From Candidatus Poribacteria bacterium (GTDB taxonomy: Bacteria; Poribacteria; WGA-4E; GCA-2687025), in contig JAQBWJ010000084.1 in NCBI GenBank assembly GCA_027625215.1, positions 1 to 7,855 of the forward strand: DNA of 7,855 nucleotides. The letters run 5' to 3'. The translations under genes and the position numbers were made by a program. Shown piece by piece: positions 1-6,585 of the stretch (position 1 is its first letter; every line of letters begins with the position of its first letter). The notes beneath the pieces are model-generated. The model was not told the DNA's origin. It did no database searches and was given only the letters and a program-made list of their open reading frames with translations.

Positions 1-649
1 ACGTTCGACGCGGCTGTTCCAAACGCGACGGCGCTTGCCGCGACGAGGTTTTCGGCGTCTCAGCCGCTTCAAACGACGCGCTGCGGTATCTCCGTTCGTT
101 CTCCGGCAGTTCGTGGAGCCGCTTCAAAATCGCTTCGACTCGCTCAAACGGCTCATCGAGACGCATTTTTTGGGCGATGTGCGTCAAGAGGTCTTCGGCG
201 TGTTCGAGCGCGGCGGCGGCGTCGGGGAACACTTGGATGCGCGCGGAACGGGTCGCGTCCATGTCGAGCGGGACGAGCGCGCCGCCGTGATGCGTCGGCA
301 GATAGACGCCTGCGGGCGGGACTTCCATACAGACGACGAGTGTTTTCTCCTTCGTCGCCAGATGTTCCCACAATCGCCCCGCAGCGGTATCTTCAACCAG
401 CAGGACGCGCGGTTTCTGCTCCAGCGACTTCCATAGTGACGCCGCCATCGTGACGGAAATCGCCTCGTCGATGTTCTGTTCGCCGTAGAGCAATTCTTGA
501 GTGGAGTTGGTTTGAACGGGATCGGTGTATCGGAACTCTATCGGGATTCCGCGATGATTGGTGACGAGGAATCCGGCGACGGACATTGATTTCGAGGGGC
601 TCTGCACCCACGTTAGATAGCCGAGAAGGACATCGCGCATCGTCTTCAT
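1..649 (-). CDS. Conserved protein of unknown function (3' end beyond window)
   Basis: An open frame of 216 codons runs from ATG at 649 to the left edge without a stop, so the C-terminus is missing. The start is well fixed: GAGGG (659-663) lies 9 bases upstream and an in-frame TGA directly precedes the ATG. Codon use matches the other genes here. Residues 26-56 form a block that looks conserved: GFLVTNHRGIPIEFRYTDP at 26-44, then Q51 and LYG at 54-56. I recall similar 'GFLVT...G.P.EFRYT.P...LYG' openings in uncharacterised bacterial proteins, but can attach no function. A second strand-rich segment (RVLLVED at 81-87, LVVCMEV at 104-110) suggests an alpha/beta fold. The region from about residue 140 is helical and charged, and ends in a Ser/Arg/Pro-rich tail, possibly a linker. 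There is no signal peptide or membrane segment, so it is probably cytoplasmic. It is divergent from the DUF3783 gene. Confidence 0.8.
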   Translation of the reverse strand, partial: MKTMRDVLLGYLTWVQSPSKSMSVAGFLVTNHRGIPIEFRYTDPVQTNSTQELLYGEQNIDEAISVTMAASLWKSLEQKPRVLLVEDTAAGRLWEHLATKEKTLVVCMEVPPAGVYLPTHHGGALVPLDMDATRSARIQVFPDAAAALEHAEDLLTHIAQKMRLDEPFERVEAILKRLHELPENERRYRSASFEAAETPKTSSRQAPSRLEQPRRT

Positions 650-902
650 TCAGAAAAACCCTCACGTACCCTCGTGGTTGGAGCGAGTTATGGAGGAGGT
701 CGTCGCCGAACGCGACGCTTCGTCTGCTGAGAAACACGGTGGAAGGGCGAAACGAGTTACAGGTTTCCGATGAGGATTTCCACTAAGGCGGCGGGCGCGT
801 TCCGACGTTCGCGCGACGCAAGGCGGATTGCCACGAACGGGCGTTTCGCGTTACCGTGCAAAACGATCCACCTTCCTCCGATGCGTGGCGAAGGGACTGA
901 CG
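650..902. other. Divergent intergenic region
   Basis: About 250 bp lie between two divergent genes and must carry promoters for both. I see no convincing -35/-10 pair on either strand. The ribosome binding sites of the two flanking genes sit at its ends (659-663 minus, 891-896 plus). A possible 27-codon frame at 690-773 is listed separately. No tRNA-like or terminator-like fold was recognised. Confidence 0.5.
690..773 (+). other. Possible 27-residue small ORF
   Basis: ATG at 690 is preceded by GGAG (680-683) with 6 bases between, a good ribosome binding arrangement. The frame reads MEEVVAERDASSAEKHGGRA and then seven more residues before TGA at 771-773. The product would be charged, soluble and without a signal or membrane segment. 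The same frame is open upstream to about 619 but overlaps the start of the leftward gene. I know of no family match. Chance is the simplest explanation for a frame this short in GC-rich DNA. Confidence 0.15.
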
Positions 903-1175
903 ATGGCGAAAGAGGGCTATCAGCAGCTGAACGAGCAAGACACTTCCGGCGAACAGGACGGCAAGGTGATCATCCTGCACGGGTTCTCTCCGGCGCAGTT
1001 GCACGCGGTCGTCAAGGCGTACCGTGAGGCGACGGAGTTGCCGCAAGATGTCGCGTTTGCCACCGTGACCGAGCAGTCCGCGCGAAAGCGGCTCGGCAGC
1101 GTCGTCAAGGAGCTCCGAGACGACGCGCGTGAGGCGAAGAAACGTCGTGACGCGAAGGCGCGATCCGGCGCGTAG
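903..1175 (+). CDS. DUF3783-type small protein
   Basis: This gene encodes 90 residues. Residues 21-70 fit the DUF3783 pattern: a short strand followed by HGFS (KVIILHGFSPAQL, 21-33), a helix (34-46), a second strand with an AT-V-T core (AFATVTEQSA, 51-60), then a helix ending KEL (69-71). The tail (72-90) is rich in Arg, Lys and Asp and may bind nucleic acid or simply be disordered. No biochemical role is established for DUF3783 as far as I know, and none should be assumed. The ATG at 903 is chosen because AAGGGA (891-896) sits 6 bases upstream. An open extension back to 828 has no such site and an arginine-rich, non-family sequence. The gene stops at TAG, which matters for the amber codon in the amidohydrolase. 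It is probably cytoplasmic and apparently monocistronic. Confidence 0.8.
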   Translation: MAKEGYQQLNEQDTSGEQDGKVIILHGFSPAQLHAVVKAYREATELPQDVAFATVTEQSARKRLGSVVKELRDDAREAKKRRDAKARSGA

Positions 1176-1398
1176 GCGTTTGTGGGCTCGCGTTCCCGTT
1201 CCGTCCCGTGCCGATCAAGTATCGCCCCGTGTCTTCGTATCAATCGTCATGCTCGCCTGCCTCCCGTCAATCCTCTCAGATAGATCGATTTATTGATGAA
1301 GCAAGGCGAGGGCATGGCAATCGAGGCGGTCGACGAGTACACTCCCCCTGATGCGGCGAATCTCCCTATCGAAATCGACCTTCGTGATGAGGACAAGG
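1176..1398. other. Intergenic region upstream of M16 peptidase
   Basis: This 220-bp spacer holds no gene I can support. The stretch near 1270-1295 is the most AT-rich and could contain the peptidase promoter (a weak TTTATT-like -10), but no matching -35 stands out. No strong hairpin with a T-run follows the DUF3783 stop, so a terminator is not evident. A frame starting at 1293 looks protein-like for about 35 codons but runs on out of frame beneath the peptidase, and I treat it as spurious. Confidence 0.45.
1389..1393 (+). promoter_or_regulatory. Ribosome binding site deciding the M16 start
   Basis: GAGGA lies 5 bases before ATG 1399. The in-frame ATGs at 1351 and 1387 have no comparable site. 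Starting at 1399 also puts a clean signal peptide at the N-terminus. Confidence 0.6.
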
Positions 1399-2730
1399 AT
1401 GAGACCGGCACGTGCACTCGGACTGTTGACATTATTTGTCTTAGGATCCCTCCCCGGCGCGCGCGCCCTACAACTGGCGCAGCCCGAGCGGTTTCGGTTG
1501 GAAAACGGGTTGACGGTCATCTTGGTGGAAAACCACCAAGAGCCGACCGTCGCGGTGGAGACATTTTATCGCGCGGGGTTCTTTCACGAGCCGCTCGGCA
1601 AAGCGAACCTGTCGCATATGGTCGAACATCTGATGGTGCGAAGCGCAACCGCGAGTTACGCCGCGAACGAGGCGTTCAACACGTTCCAGCAGAACGCCGG
1701 GATGATGAACGCGGAAACGCTCGCCAGCGTCGCCCATTACGATTACATCGTGCCGAAGGAGTTGCTGGAGACGACGCTCAAGGTGGAATCGGAGCGGTTG
1801 AGCTCGATCCGTTTCGCGCCGGAAGTCTTGGCTCAGGAAGTCCCGAAGGCGGCACAAGAGATCGACTTCGTACAGAACAGTCCGCAGGCGGGGCTCATCA
1901 AGTTTGGGTTGATGGGGTTGAATCAGACGGCGCGATACGGCGCGTCGTCCGTTTCCATTTATGAGAGCCCGACGACGTTCTCGGTGGAGGATGTCGAGGC
2001 GTTCTATCGGCGGCATTATCGGGCGGATTCGGCGACGCTCATCATCGTCGGCGATTTCGATTCGGCGCAGGTGAAGTCGCTTGTGACGCAGTACTTCGCG
2101 GACATTCCTCGCCGAACCGCATCGACGCTCTCGCCGATGGTGATGATGCGCCGCGAGATCGACGCGATGTGGGACTTGAAATCGGACGCGGTGTATCTCG
2201 TCTTTCCGGGCGAGGGGACACTGGAGGAACGCATCGCGCTGACGATGTTCGGGAACTACCTCAACGGCGTCATGTACATGAACTCGGCGCTGACGAGTTC
2301 CACGAAAAGCGTCTTCTGCTCGAACCAACTGTACCCGGTAGTGGACGCGCCGTTCTTCGTCTTCGCGGAGGCATTGCCGGGCGGGTCGGTCGAAGCGGCT
2401 CGGGCGCAACTGGAGAAGACGGTCCGCAACGTCGCGCTGACGTTCGACGAGCACACGTTCACGCAACTCAAATTGGGGTTCCTGAACTTCCTGAGTTCGA
2501 GCGCTTTTCAAATGGGCGCGGGGATGCCGAACATCACCCACGACATGCTTTTGGGTCAGGAGGCGATCAATCTCGGAGTCAAGGAACTGCTGCGCGACGG
2601 GAAATCGCCGGAGGAGTTTCGCGCGTTGCTCGACGGGTTGGACTTCAAAACGGCGAACGGCGCGATCCAAAAACGCCTGTCTCCAGAGAACGAGAAGGTC
2701 GTCATCTTTCGCGCCGTCAAATCCGACTGA
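1399..2730 (+). CDS. Secreted M16 family zinc peptidase (insulinase/pitrilysin-like)
   Basis: The protein has 443 residues from ATG 1399, the usual size of a single M16B subunit (N- and C-terminal homologous halves). Residues 1-23 form a signal peptide: Arg-containing start, hydrophobic LGLLTLFVLGSLPG core, cleavage likely after ARA. It should therefore be exported to the periplasm or beyond. The inverted zinc motif HxxEH is intact: H73, E76 and H77 in SHMVEH, with E76 as catalytic base. The third ligand is E154, exactly 77 residues after H77 as in pitrilysin. The downstream NAET (residues 104-107) and HYDYIVP (113-119) motifs are also typical. The C-terminal half starts around residue 195 with FYRRHYRADSATLIIVGDF, a standard M16 segment. 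M16B enzymes usually work as two-subunit clamshells. No partner gene is visible, so a homodimer is most likely. It probably degrades peptides or processes proteins; the substrate is unknown. It is convergent with the PhyH gene, 7 bp away. Confidence 0.93.
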   Translation: MRPARALGLLTLFVLGSLPGARALQLAQPERFRLENGLTVILVENHQEPTVAVETFYRAGFFHEPLGKANLSHMVEHLMVRSATASYAANEAFNTFQQNAGMMNAETLASVAHYDYIVPKELLETTLKVESERLSSIRFAPEVLAQEVPKAAQEIDFVQNSPQAGLIKFGLMGLNQTARYGASSVSIYESPTTFSVEDVEAFYRRHYRADSATLIIVGDFDSAQVKSLVTQYFADIPRRTASTLSPMVMMRREIDAMWDLKSDAVYLVFPGEGTLEERIALTMFGNYLNGVMYMNSALTSSTKSVFCSNQLYPVVDAPFFVFAEALPGGSVEAARAQLEKTVRNVALTFDEHTFTQLKLGFLNFLSSSAFQMGAGMPNITHDMLLGQEAINLGVKELLRDGKSPEEFRALLDGLDFKTANGAIQKRLSPENEKVVIFRAVKSD

Positions 2731-2737
2731 CGTCCAA

Positions 2738-3481
2738 TTACGACGCCATGCCTTCCCACCCGATGAACGGGTCGCCGTTCGGATTGGCGAACTTCAAGTA
2801 TTGGTCTTCGCCGCCGACGCGACTCATGCGGCAGATCGCGGCAGCGCGGATCGTGTCGCGGACGTTCGTGCTGGCGTTGTGGTACGTCCAATAGTGCCAG
2901 AAACAGATGTCGCCCGCCTGACCCGTAAACTCAACCGGATCGGGCAGTTGGAACGAGACACCGCCGCCGCGCGTCGCGTCAATGGGATGAGTGCGGAAGT
3001 ACTCGCCGAAGATACGGTGGCTCTCCGGGAAGACGGAGAACGCGCCGCCCTGCGACTCCACGTCTCCCAGCAGCAGCGTCACCGCGATACAGAAACGCCC
3101 CACCGTGCCGCGATCCAACTCGCCCTTCGAGTAGCCGTCGAGATGACCGCCGGGTTTGTGCCACGTCTTGTCTGAGCGGGGGAAGACGAGGTAGGCGGTG
3201 TTCGCGCGATGCCCGCGACTCAGTTTGTCCGCGCCGACCATCTCCTCCGCCATCGGGTAGATGTTTGAGTCGGCGATCAGTTTGACGCCAAGTTCATCGC
3301 CCATCGGCACGGTGCGATAACCTTTGTCGATCCAGGTGGAGGGATCGTTCCGATCTTCCTCCATGTTCGACCACATCGCGTCCAGCGCTTCAGCGATATT
3401 GTCTTTCTTCACCACGTCGCGGACGAACAGATAGCCGTTGTCTCTGAAAAAATCTTTGTCATGTTGGGATAGTAGGGACAT
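2738..3481 (-). CDS. PhyH-family Fe(II)/2-oxoglutarate dioxygenase
   Basis: This 247-residue protein fits the phytanoyl-CoA dioxygenase (PhyH) family. Such enzymes use Fe(II), O2 and 2-oxoglutarate to hydroxylate small molecules. The iron triad is present: H113 and D115 in GGHLDG, and H201 in TYHNAS. R212, 11 residues after H201, matches the spacing of the 2-oxoglutarate-binding Arg in human PHYH (H264/R275). The N-terminus (FFRDNGYLFVRDV, 11-23) is the usual 'F..dGyl.v.d.' opening. There is no signal peptide, so it is cytoplasmic. ATG 3481 has GGAAGG (3491-3496) 9 bases upstream. It is the last gene of the leftward train, 43 bp after the amidohydrolase. Bacterial PhyH proteins act on very varied substrates and a role in phytanate oxidation is not implied. 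With sugar enzymes next door, a hydroxylated or alkylated carbohydrate-derived substrate is possible, but this is inference. Confidence 0.92.
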   Translation of the reverse strand: MSLLSQHDKDFFRDNGYLFVRDVVKKDNIAEALDAMWSNMEEDRNDPSTWIDKGYRTVPMGDELGVKLIADSNIYPMAEEMVGADKLSRGHRANTAYLVFPRSDKTWHKPGGHLDGYSKGELDRGTVGRFCIAVTLLLGDVESQGGAFSVFPESHRIFGEYFRTHPIDATRGGGVSFQLPDPVEFTGQAGDICFWHYWTYHNASTNVRDTIRAAAICRMSRVGGEDQYLKFANPNGDPFIGWEGMAS

Positions 3482-3524
3482 CGTATGGTGCCTTCCGTTT
3501 GATAGACGGGAATACTCTCGACCT

Positions 3525-4451
3525 TTACTCCGTAATCACTCGCTGAGGAGCGCGACCGCCTCGTGAGGTATCGAGTCGGTAAATACGCGCCGCATTCAAC
3601 CCCAAGAAACCGTCCTTCTCGTCTTCGGAGAGAAAATCGAGCCCGTCGCGCGCCCAGTCGAGCAGTTGTCGGTACGTGAAATCCACCATCGTGCGCGGCA
3701 GATCGCTTCCCCACATAAGCGATTCGATGCCGACCTCGTTGACAGCGACCCGTATCGCCTCCTGCGCGTCGTCGAACAAGACGCCGTCGTCGCGGAACAG
3801 CCAGCAAATACCGCCCGATTCGATGGACACGTTTTCGCGCTTCGCCAATCGCAACTGCGGGAACCAGTTGGGGCGATTGACCATCGCAAAATGCCCCAAC
3901 GCGATCTGCAACGTGGGGAACGTCTTGGCGATGTTCTCCAACTCGGCGACCTGCAAAGCCCCCTCCGCAGGATCGACCGACAGGTTCCACCCCTCCGCTG
4001 CCATCGCCTCGTAGACCGCCATCAGTCCCGGATCATCCAGCATGACGCGCGGCTTCCCGTTGTACAGATGCCCGCCGGGGACTTTGACGCCTCGAAACCC
4101 CTGCTTCTTGACGCCTTCCCACGCTTTCAGACACGTTTTCGGCTTCCACATGTCCAACAGCGCATAGGCGAAAAAACGGTCGGGGTACTTCTTCATCACC
4201 TCGACAAGGTAGTCGTTCTGGATCCCGTCCATATACTACTGAACGACGACTCCGACATCGACCCCCGCGTCATCGAAGTGGGCGACCGCCTGCTCCGCCG
4301 TGCTGCGGCAGTCGAAGTAGGACGGCGGCATCATCAACACTTCCGCGCCGCCGATGGTGACTCTGCCGCCATCCAGCGGTTTCACAACGGTATCGACCCC
4401 GATCTTCCCGTCGATCTTGTCCCAAATGTGCATGTGCGCGTCAACGATCAT
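3525..4451 (-). pseudogene. Amidohydrolase_2 family protein interrupted by in-frame TAG
   Basis: One reading frame of 308 codons carries a TAG at codon 72. The pieces before (71 residues) and after it are in the same frame and together make a full-length amidohydrolase_2 (PF04909) TIM barrel, a family of metal-dependent hydrolases, lactonases and decarboxylases. Before the stop: the metal motif HxH (H6, H8 in VDAHMHIW). After it (counting the amber as 72): FRGVKV (119-124), LGH at 185-187, WGSD with D250, and the closing NAARIY (286-291), all in family order. At the predicted strand-5 position, where members normally have a His, the sequence reads LSVDP (157-161). ATG 4451 is the start: GGAGG is 5 bases upstream, whereas the TTG at 4463 overlaps that site. 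An ATG occurs two codons after the TAG, but a product begun there would lack HxH. Nonsense mutation, sequencing error and readthrough are all possible; I favour the first two. It lies in an operon between galM and PhyH. Confidence 0.85.
4236..4238 (-). other. In-frame amber codon within the amidohydrolase
   Basis: The local reading is GTT CAG TAG TAT ATG GAC, giving VVVQ-stop-YMDGIQNDYL. Family logic suggests a single residue, probably Glu, at this place; GAG to TAG is one base change. The DUF3783 gene at 903-1175 ends in TAG at a sensible position, which argues against genome-wide reassignment of UAG. Confidence 0.9.
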
Positions 4452-4456
4452 CGTTT

Positions 4457-4461
4457 CCTCC
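4457..4461 (-). promoter_or_regulatory. Ribosome binding site deciding the amidohydrolase start
   Basis: GGAGG on the minus strand lies 5 bases before ATG 4451. This rules out the upstream TTG at 4463, whose codons would themselves form this site. Confidence 0.75.
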
Positions 4462-4470
4462 AAACCGTCG

Positions 4471-4490
4471 GGGCGACAGGCTGGTCGCCC
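4471..4490. repeat. Perfect intergenic palindrome, 7-bp arms
   Basis: GGGCGAC (4471-4477) and GTCGCCC (4484-4490) are exact inverted copies around a 6-base loop, inside the 55-bp gap between the epimerase and the amidohydrolase. There is no T-run on either side, so it is not a standard terminator. It resembles the GGGCGACC/GGTCGCCC type of palindrome that is dispersed between genes in many bacterial genomes. Only one copy is visible here. In the transcript it could stabilise the upstream message or lower expression of the downstream genes. Confidence 0.5.
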
Positions 4491-4506
4491 ACCGCCGCGT
4501 GGACCA

Positions 4507-5499
4507 TCACACCGCTTCCGCCCGAACTCGCATTGTCCCTTCGAACGTCACCTCCGCCCCCAACTCGATCAGCCCGACATCCATCCCCTTCGCCGACAGA
4601 TTCGGCGCGTCGGTTGGACAAGTGTACGGCTCGAAGCAGATCGAACGGCGTCCCGGCGGCGTGTAGATGACGATCTCCCGAAACACGCCGTCACTCTCAA
4701 CGACCGTCTTCAGCCCGATCCCTTTGTCGTGGACGATACACCGCGACTTCCCGTCCGAATCCACATTGACGCCCGTGAATACGTCGTCGAACTTCAACCC
4801 TTCGAGCGGCTGACCGCGTCGCAAATCGAGTTTTCCTTCAACGGGAATGATCGTCCCCGTCGGCAGCAGTTCTTTCAACTCCCAATACGCCGAACACGGC
4901 GCAGTGATAAGGCAGTCCTTCGGATCGGTCTTAGGCGAGATGGGCGCGGTAAAGTACGGGTGGAAGCCTACGCCCATCGGCATCGTCTCCAACCCGACGT
5001 TCGTCGCCGCGAACGTCATGGACAGGGCGTTGTCGGCGAGCGTGTACGTCACCATCAACTCGAATGGAAAGGGGTAGTGTTCGCCGATCTCATCGAAATC
5101 CGTCGAGCGGAACGTGAGCGAACAGGTCGCGGAATCCTCTGTCGCCCGATGCGTCGCCACTTCCCAAGGACGGTTCAACACCATCCCGTGAATGTGGTTG
5201 CCGCCGGAGTTTACGGGGAACGAATACACTTTCCCGCGATACGTCCAGTTGCCGCCGCGAATCCGGTTGGGGAAGGGGAACAGGATCGGCGTCCCGTAGC
5301 GCGATGCCCGTTCTTTCAAGGTCGCGTACCCGTCGGGATGTTCCAACAGGTAATACGACTCGCCCCGATGCGTCACACGGTACTCGACGCACGTCCCGCC
5401 GATCTCCGGCAGCACTTTTACCGTCTGACCACGCTCGTCGTCGCGCAGTTCCAACACGCGCAACCCGTCCTGCGACGATTCGCTCACCGAAAATGCCAT
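4507..5499 (-). CDS. Aldose 1-epimerase (GalM-like mutarotase)
   Basis: The protein has 330 residues, a normal length for the family. It would interconvert alpha and beta anomers of a free aldose in the cytoplasm, supplying the anomer needed by a kinase or isomerase. Family landmarks are in order: PFPNRIRGG (75-83, with R79), GNHIHG (100-105, catalytic-region His), GVGFHPYF (176-183, with H180 as probable general acid), FDDVF (237-241) and CFEPYTCPTDAPNL (288-301), where E290 is the expected catalytic base. ATG 5499 is preceded by AGGAG (5508-5512) with 8 bases between. The start lies 18 bp after the M42 stop. The divergent FEPYTC block and the lack of closely recognised subtype motifs mean the sugar (galactose, glucose, xylose or another) cannot be named. 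I therefore leave the symbol empty although GalM is the nearest well-known relative. Confidence 0.92.
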   Translation of the reverse strand: MAFSVSESSQDGLRVLELRDDERGQTVKVLPEIGGTCVEYRVTHRGESYYLLEHPDGYATLKERASRYGTPILFPFPNRIRGGNWTYRGKVYSFPVNSGGNHIHGMVLNRPWEVATHRATEDSATCSLTFRSTDFDEIGEHYPFPFELMVTYTLADNALSMTFAATNVGLETMPMGVGFHPYFTAPISPKTDPKDCLITAPCSAYWELKELLPTGTIIPVEGKLDLRRGQPLEGLKFDDVFTGVNVDSDGKSRCIVHDKGIGLKTVVESDGVFREIVIYTPPGRRSICFEPYTCPTDAPNLSAKGMDVGLIELGAEVTFEGTMRVRAEAV

Positions 5500-5517
5500 C
5501 CGTATCTCTCCTAACCG

Positions 5518-6585
5518 TTAACCGTTTATCGGCGGGAACCCGCGTCGTGCCGCCGCGTCGCAGAGTTCCACCGTCCGCAATACGTCAACTGTCGATACGA
5601 CTTCCGTCGCGCTATGGGTGTATCGCGCCGGGATCGCCAACGCCGCCGCCGGAATCCCCATCGAGGGCAGGTAGTTTGAGTCCGTAATCACCCCGACGAC
5701 TACCTCCCGCTGCGTCGGCACGTCTGCCTCGCGCGCGATTTCTTCAAACCAGCGCACGAACCGCTCCGGCACGAGGATGCCGTTCAACGACCCGCGCCCG
5801 TGAAAGTCCATCACCTTGACGGCAACGCCCTCGCCGACCCGCACCGAGTTTCTCCCCGCCAAGTCCGGCGTGTCGGCGGCTGGGGTGATGTCGAGCGTGA
5901 CGGCGAAGTCAGGTCGCAACCGCGACACCTCCGGCAACAACCCGCGCAGGTGGAACTCCTCCTGTACATTCGCCAGAAGATGGACTGTCATGTCAGGCGG
6001 GTTCGCCTCAAACCGCCGCGCCAACTCGACCAACACCCAGCACGCCGCACGGTTGTCGAGTGTTTTGCTGCACACCAACCCGTTCGCCAGCGTGTGGAAG
6101 TTGGGGGCGAACGTCGCAAACGTCCCGACTTTTACACCCAACGCCTCCGCATCCCCATGCGACGTTGCCCCGATATCGAGATACCACTCCTCGACCTGCG
6201 GCACGGTGAACTGTTCTGCGGGGTTCGTCAGGTGGTGCGATTGCAACCCCGTCGTGCCGTTGAGTTCCCCGTGCTCACCCAACACAACAGCCGGAACGCC
6301 CAACGCCGACCGCCGACCGACCCCGCCAAGCCGTTCCACCCGAAGAAACCCGCCCTCCGTGATGAACCGCACGACGAACCCGATCTCGTCCATGTGCGCC
6401 GCGAACAACAGCGACTTGTCGCCGTCGCCGAACGTCGCCGTCACGTTGCCGAGCCAATCGACGTGAACGCGCTCCGTGTACTGGCGAAAGGTTGTCACCA
6501 TCGCTGCCGTCATCGCCGATTCGCGTCCCGACGGGGCGAGGATATCGCAGAGGGCTTTCAGTTCGGCGAGTTGTGCGTCCGTCAA
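5518..6585 (-). CDS. M42 family metallopeptidase (glutamyl aminopeptidase/endoglucanase-type)
   Basis: The protein has 355 residues, typical of M42 enzymes, which are dizinc or dicobalt aminopeptidases forming large cytoplasmic tetrahedral complexes. Some relatives were annotated as endoglucanases. All metal and catalytic positions are visible: H64 (with D66) in AHMDEIG, bridging D177 in LDNRA, catalytic E209 and ligand E210 in NVQEE, D232 in LDIT, and H324 in YTHSATE. The usual EE-x-G-x-RG is altered to EEFHLRG. The start is TTG at 6585: AAGGA (6595-6599) is 9 bases upstream, and TTG overlaps the kinase TGA in a 4-base TTGA junction, implying translational coupling. The next ATG is about 25 codons in and would cut into the fold's first conserved segment (PSGRE, 18-22). 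Its partners handle sugars, so it may be a housekeeping peptidase or may release amino groups from a conjugate. Confidence 0.93.
   Translation of the reverse strand: MTDAQLAELKALCDILAPSGRESAMTAAMVTTFRQYTERVHVDWLGNVTATFGDGDKSLLFAAHMDEIGFVVRFITEGGFLRVERLGGVGRRSALGVPAVVLGEHGELNGTTGLQSHHLTNPAEQFTVPQVEEWYLDIGATSHGDAEALGVKVGTFATFAPNFHTLANGLVCSKTLDNRAACWVLVELARRFEANPPDMTVHLLANVQEEFHLRGLLPEVSRLRPDFAVTLDITPAADTPDLAGRNSVRVGEGVAVKVMDFHGRGSLNGILVPERFVRWFEEIAREADVPTQREVVVGVITDSNYLPSMGIPAAALAIPARYTHSATEVVSTVDVLRTVELCDAAARRGFPPING

Noticed and set aside
828..902. N-terminal extension of the DUF3783 gene to ATG 828
   Set aside because: No ribosome binding site and an atypical sequence; ATG 903 has AAGGGA at 6 bases.
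770..1027. 85-codon rightward frame starting at 770
   Set aside because: Arg-rich, overlaps the DUF3783 gene out of frame and has no recognisable motif.
1293..1964. 223-codon frame overlapping the M16 gene in another frame
   Set aside because: The first 35 residues look plausible, but the rest is an Arg/Gly-rich shadow of the peptidase, which has clear motifs.
1468..2670. 400-codon open frame antisense to the M16 peptidase
   Set aside because: Its sequence is Arg/His-rich and fits no fold. It is open only because GC-rich codon use in the real gene avoids stops on the other strand.
4236..4238. Pyrrolysine or genome-wide amber recoding
   Set aside because: A gene in this window stops at TAG in a sensible place, and the amidohydrolase is not one of the known pyrrolysine-using enzyme families. 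Kept only as a remote option.
4354..5514. 386-codon open frame antisense to the aldose epimerase
   Set aside because: Arg/Pro-rich shadow frame with no motifs, while the opposite strand has a complete GalM-like protein.
5512..5525. Tandem TAACCGT x2 at the M42/epimerase junction
   Set aside because: Only two copies of 7 bases, explained by the stop codon and ribosome binding site; too short to claim function.
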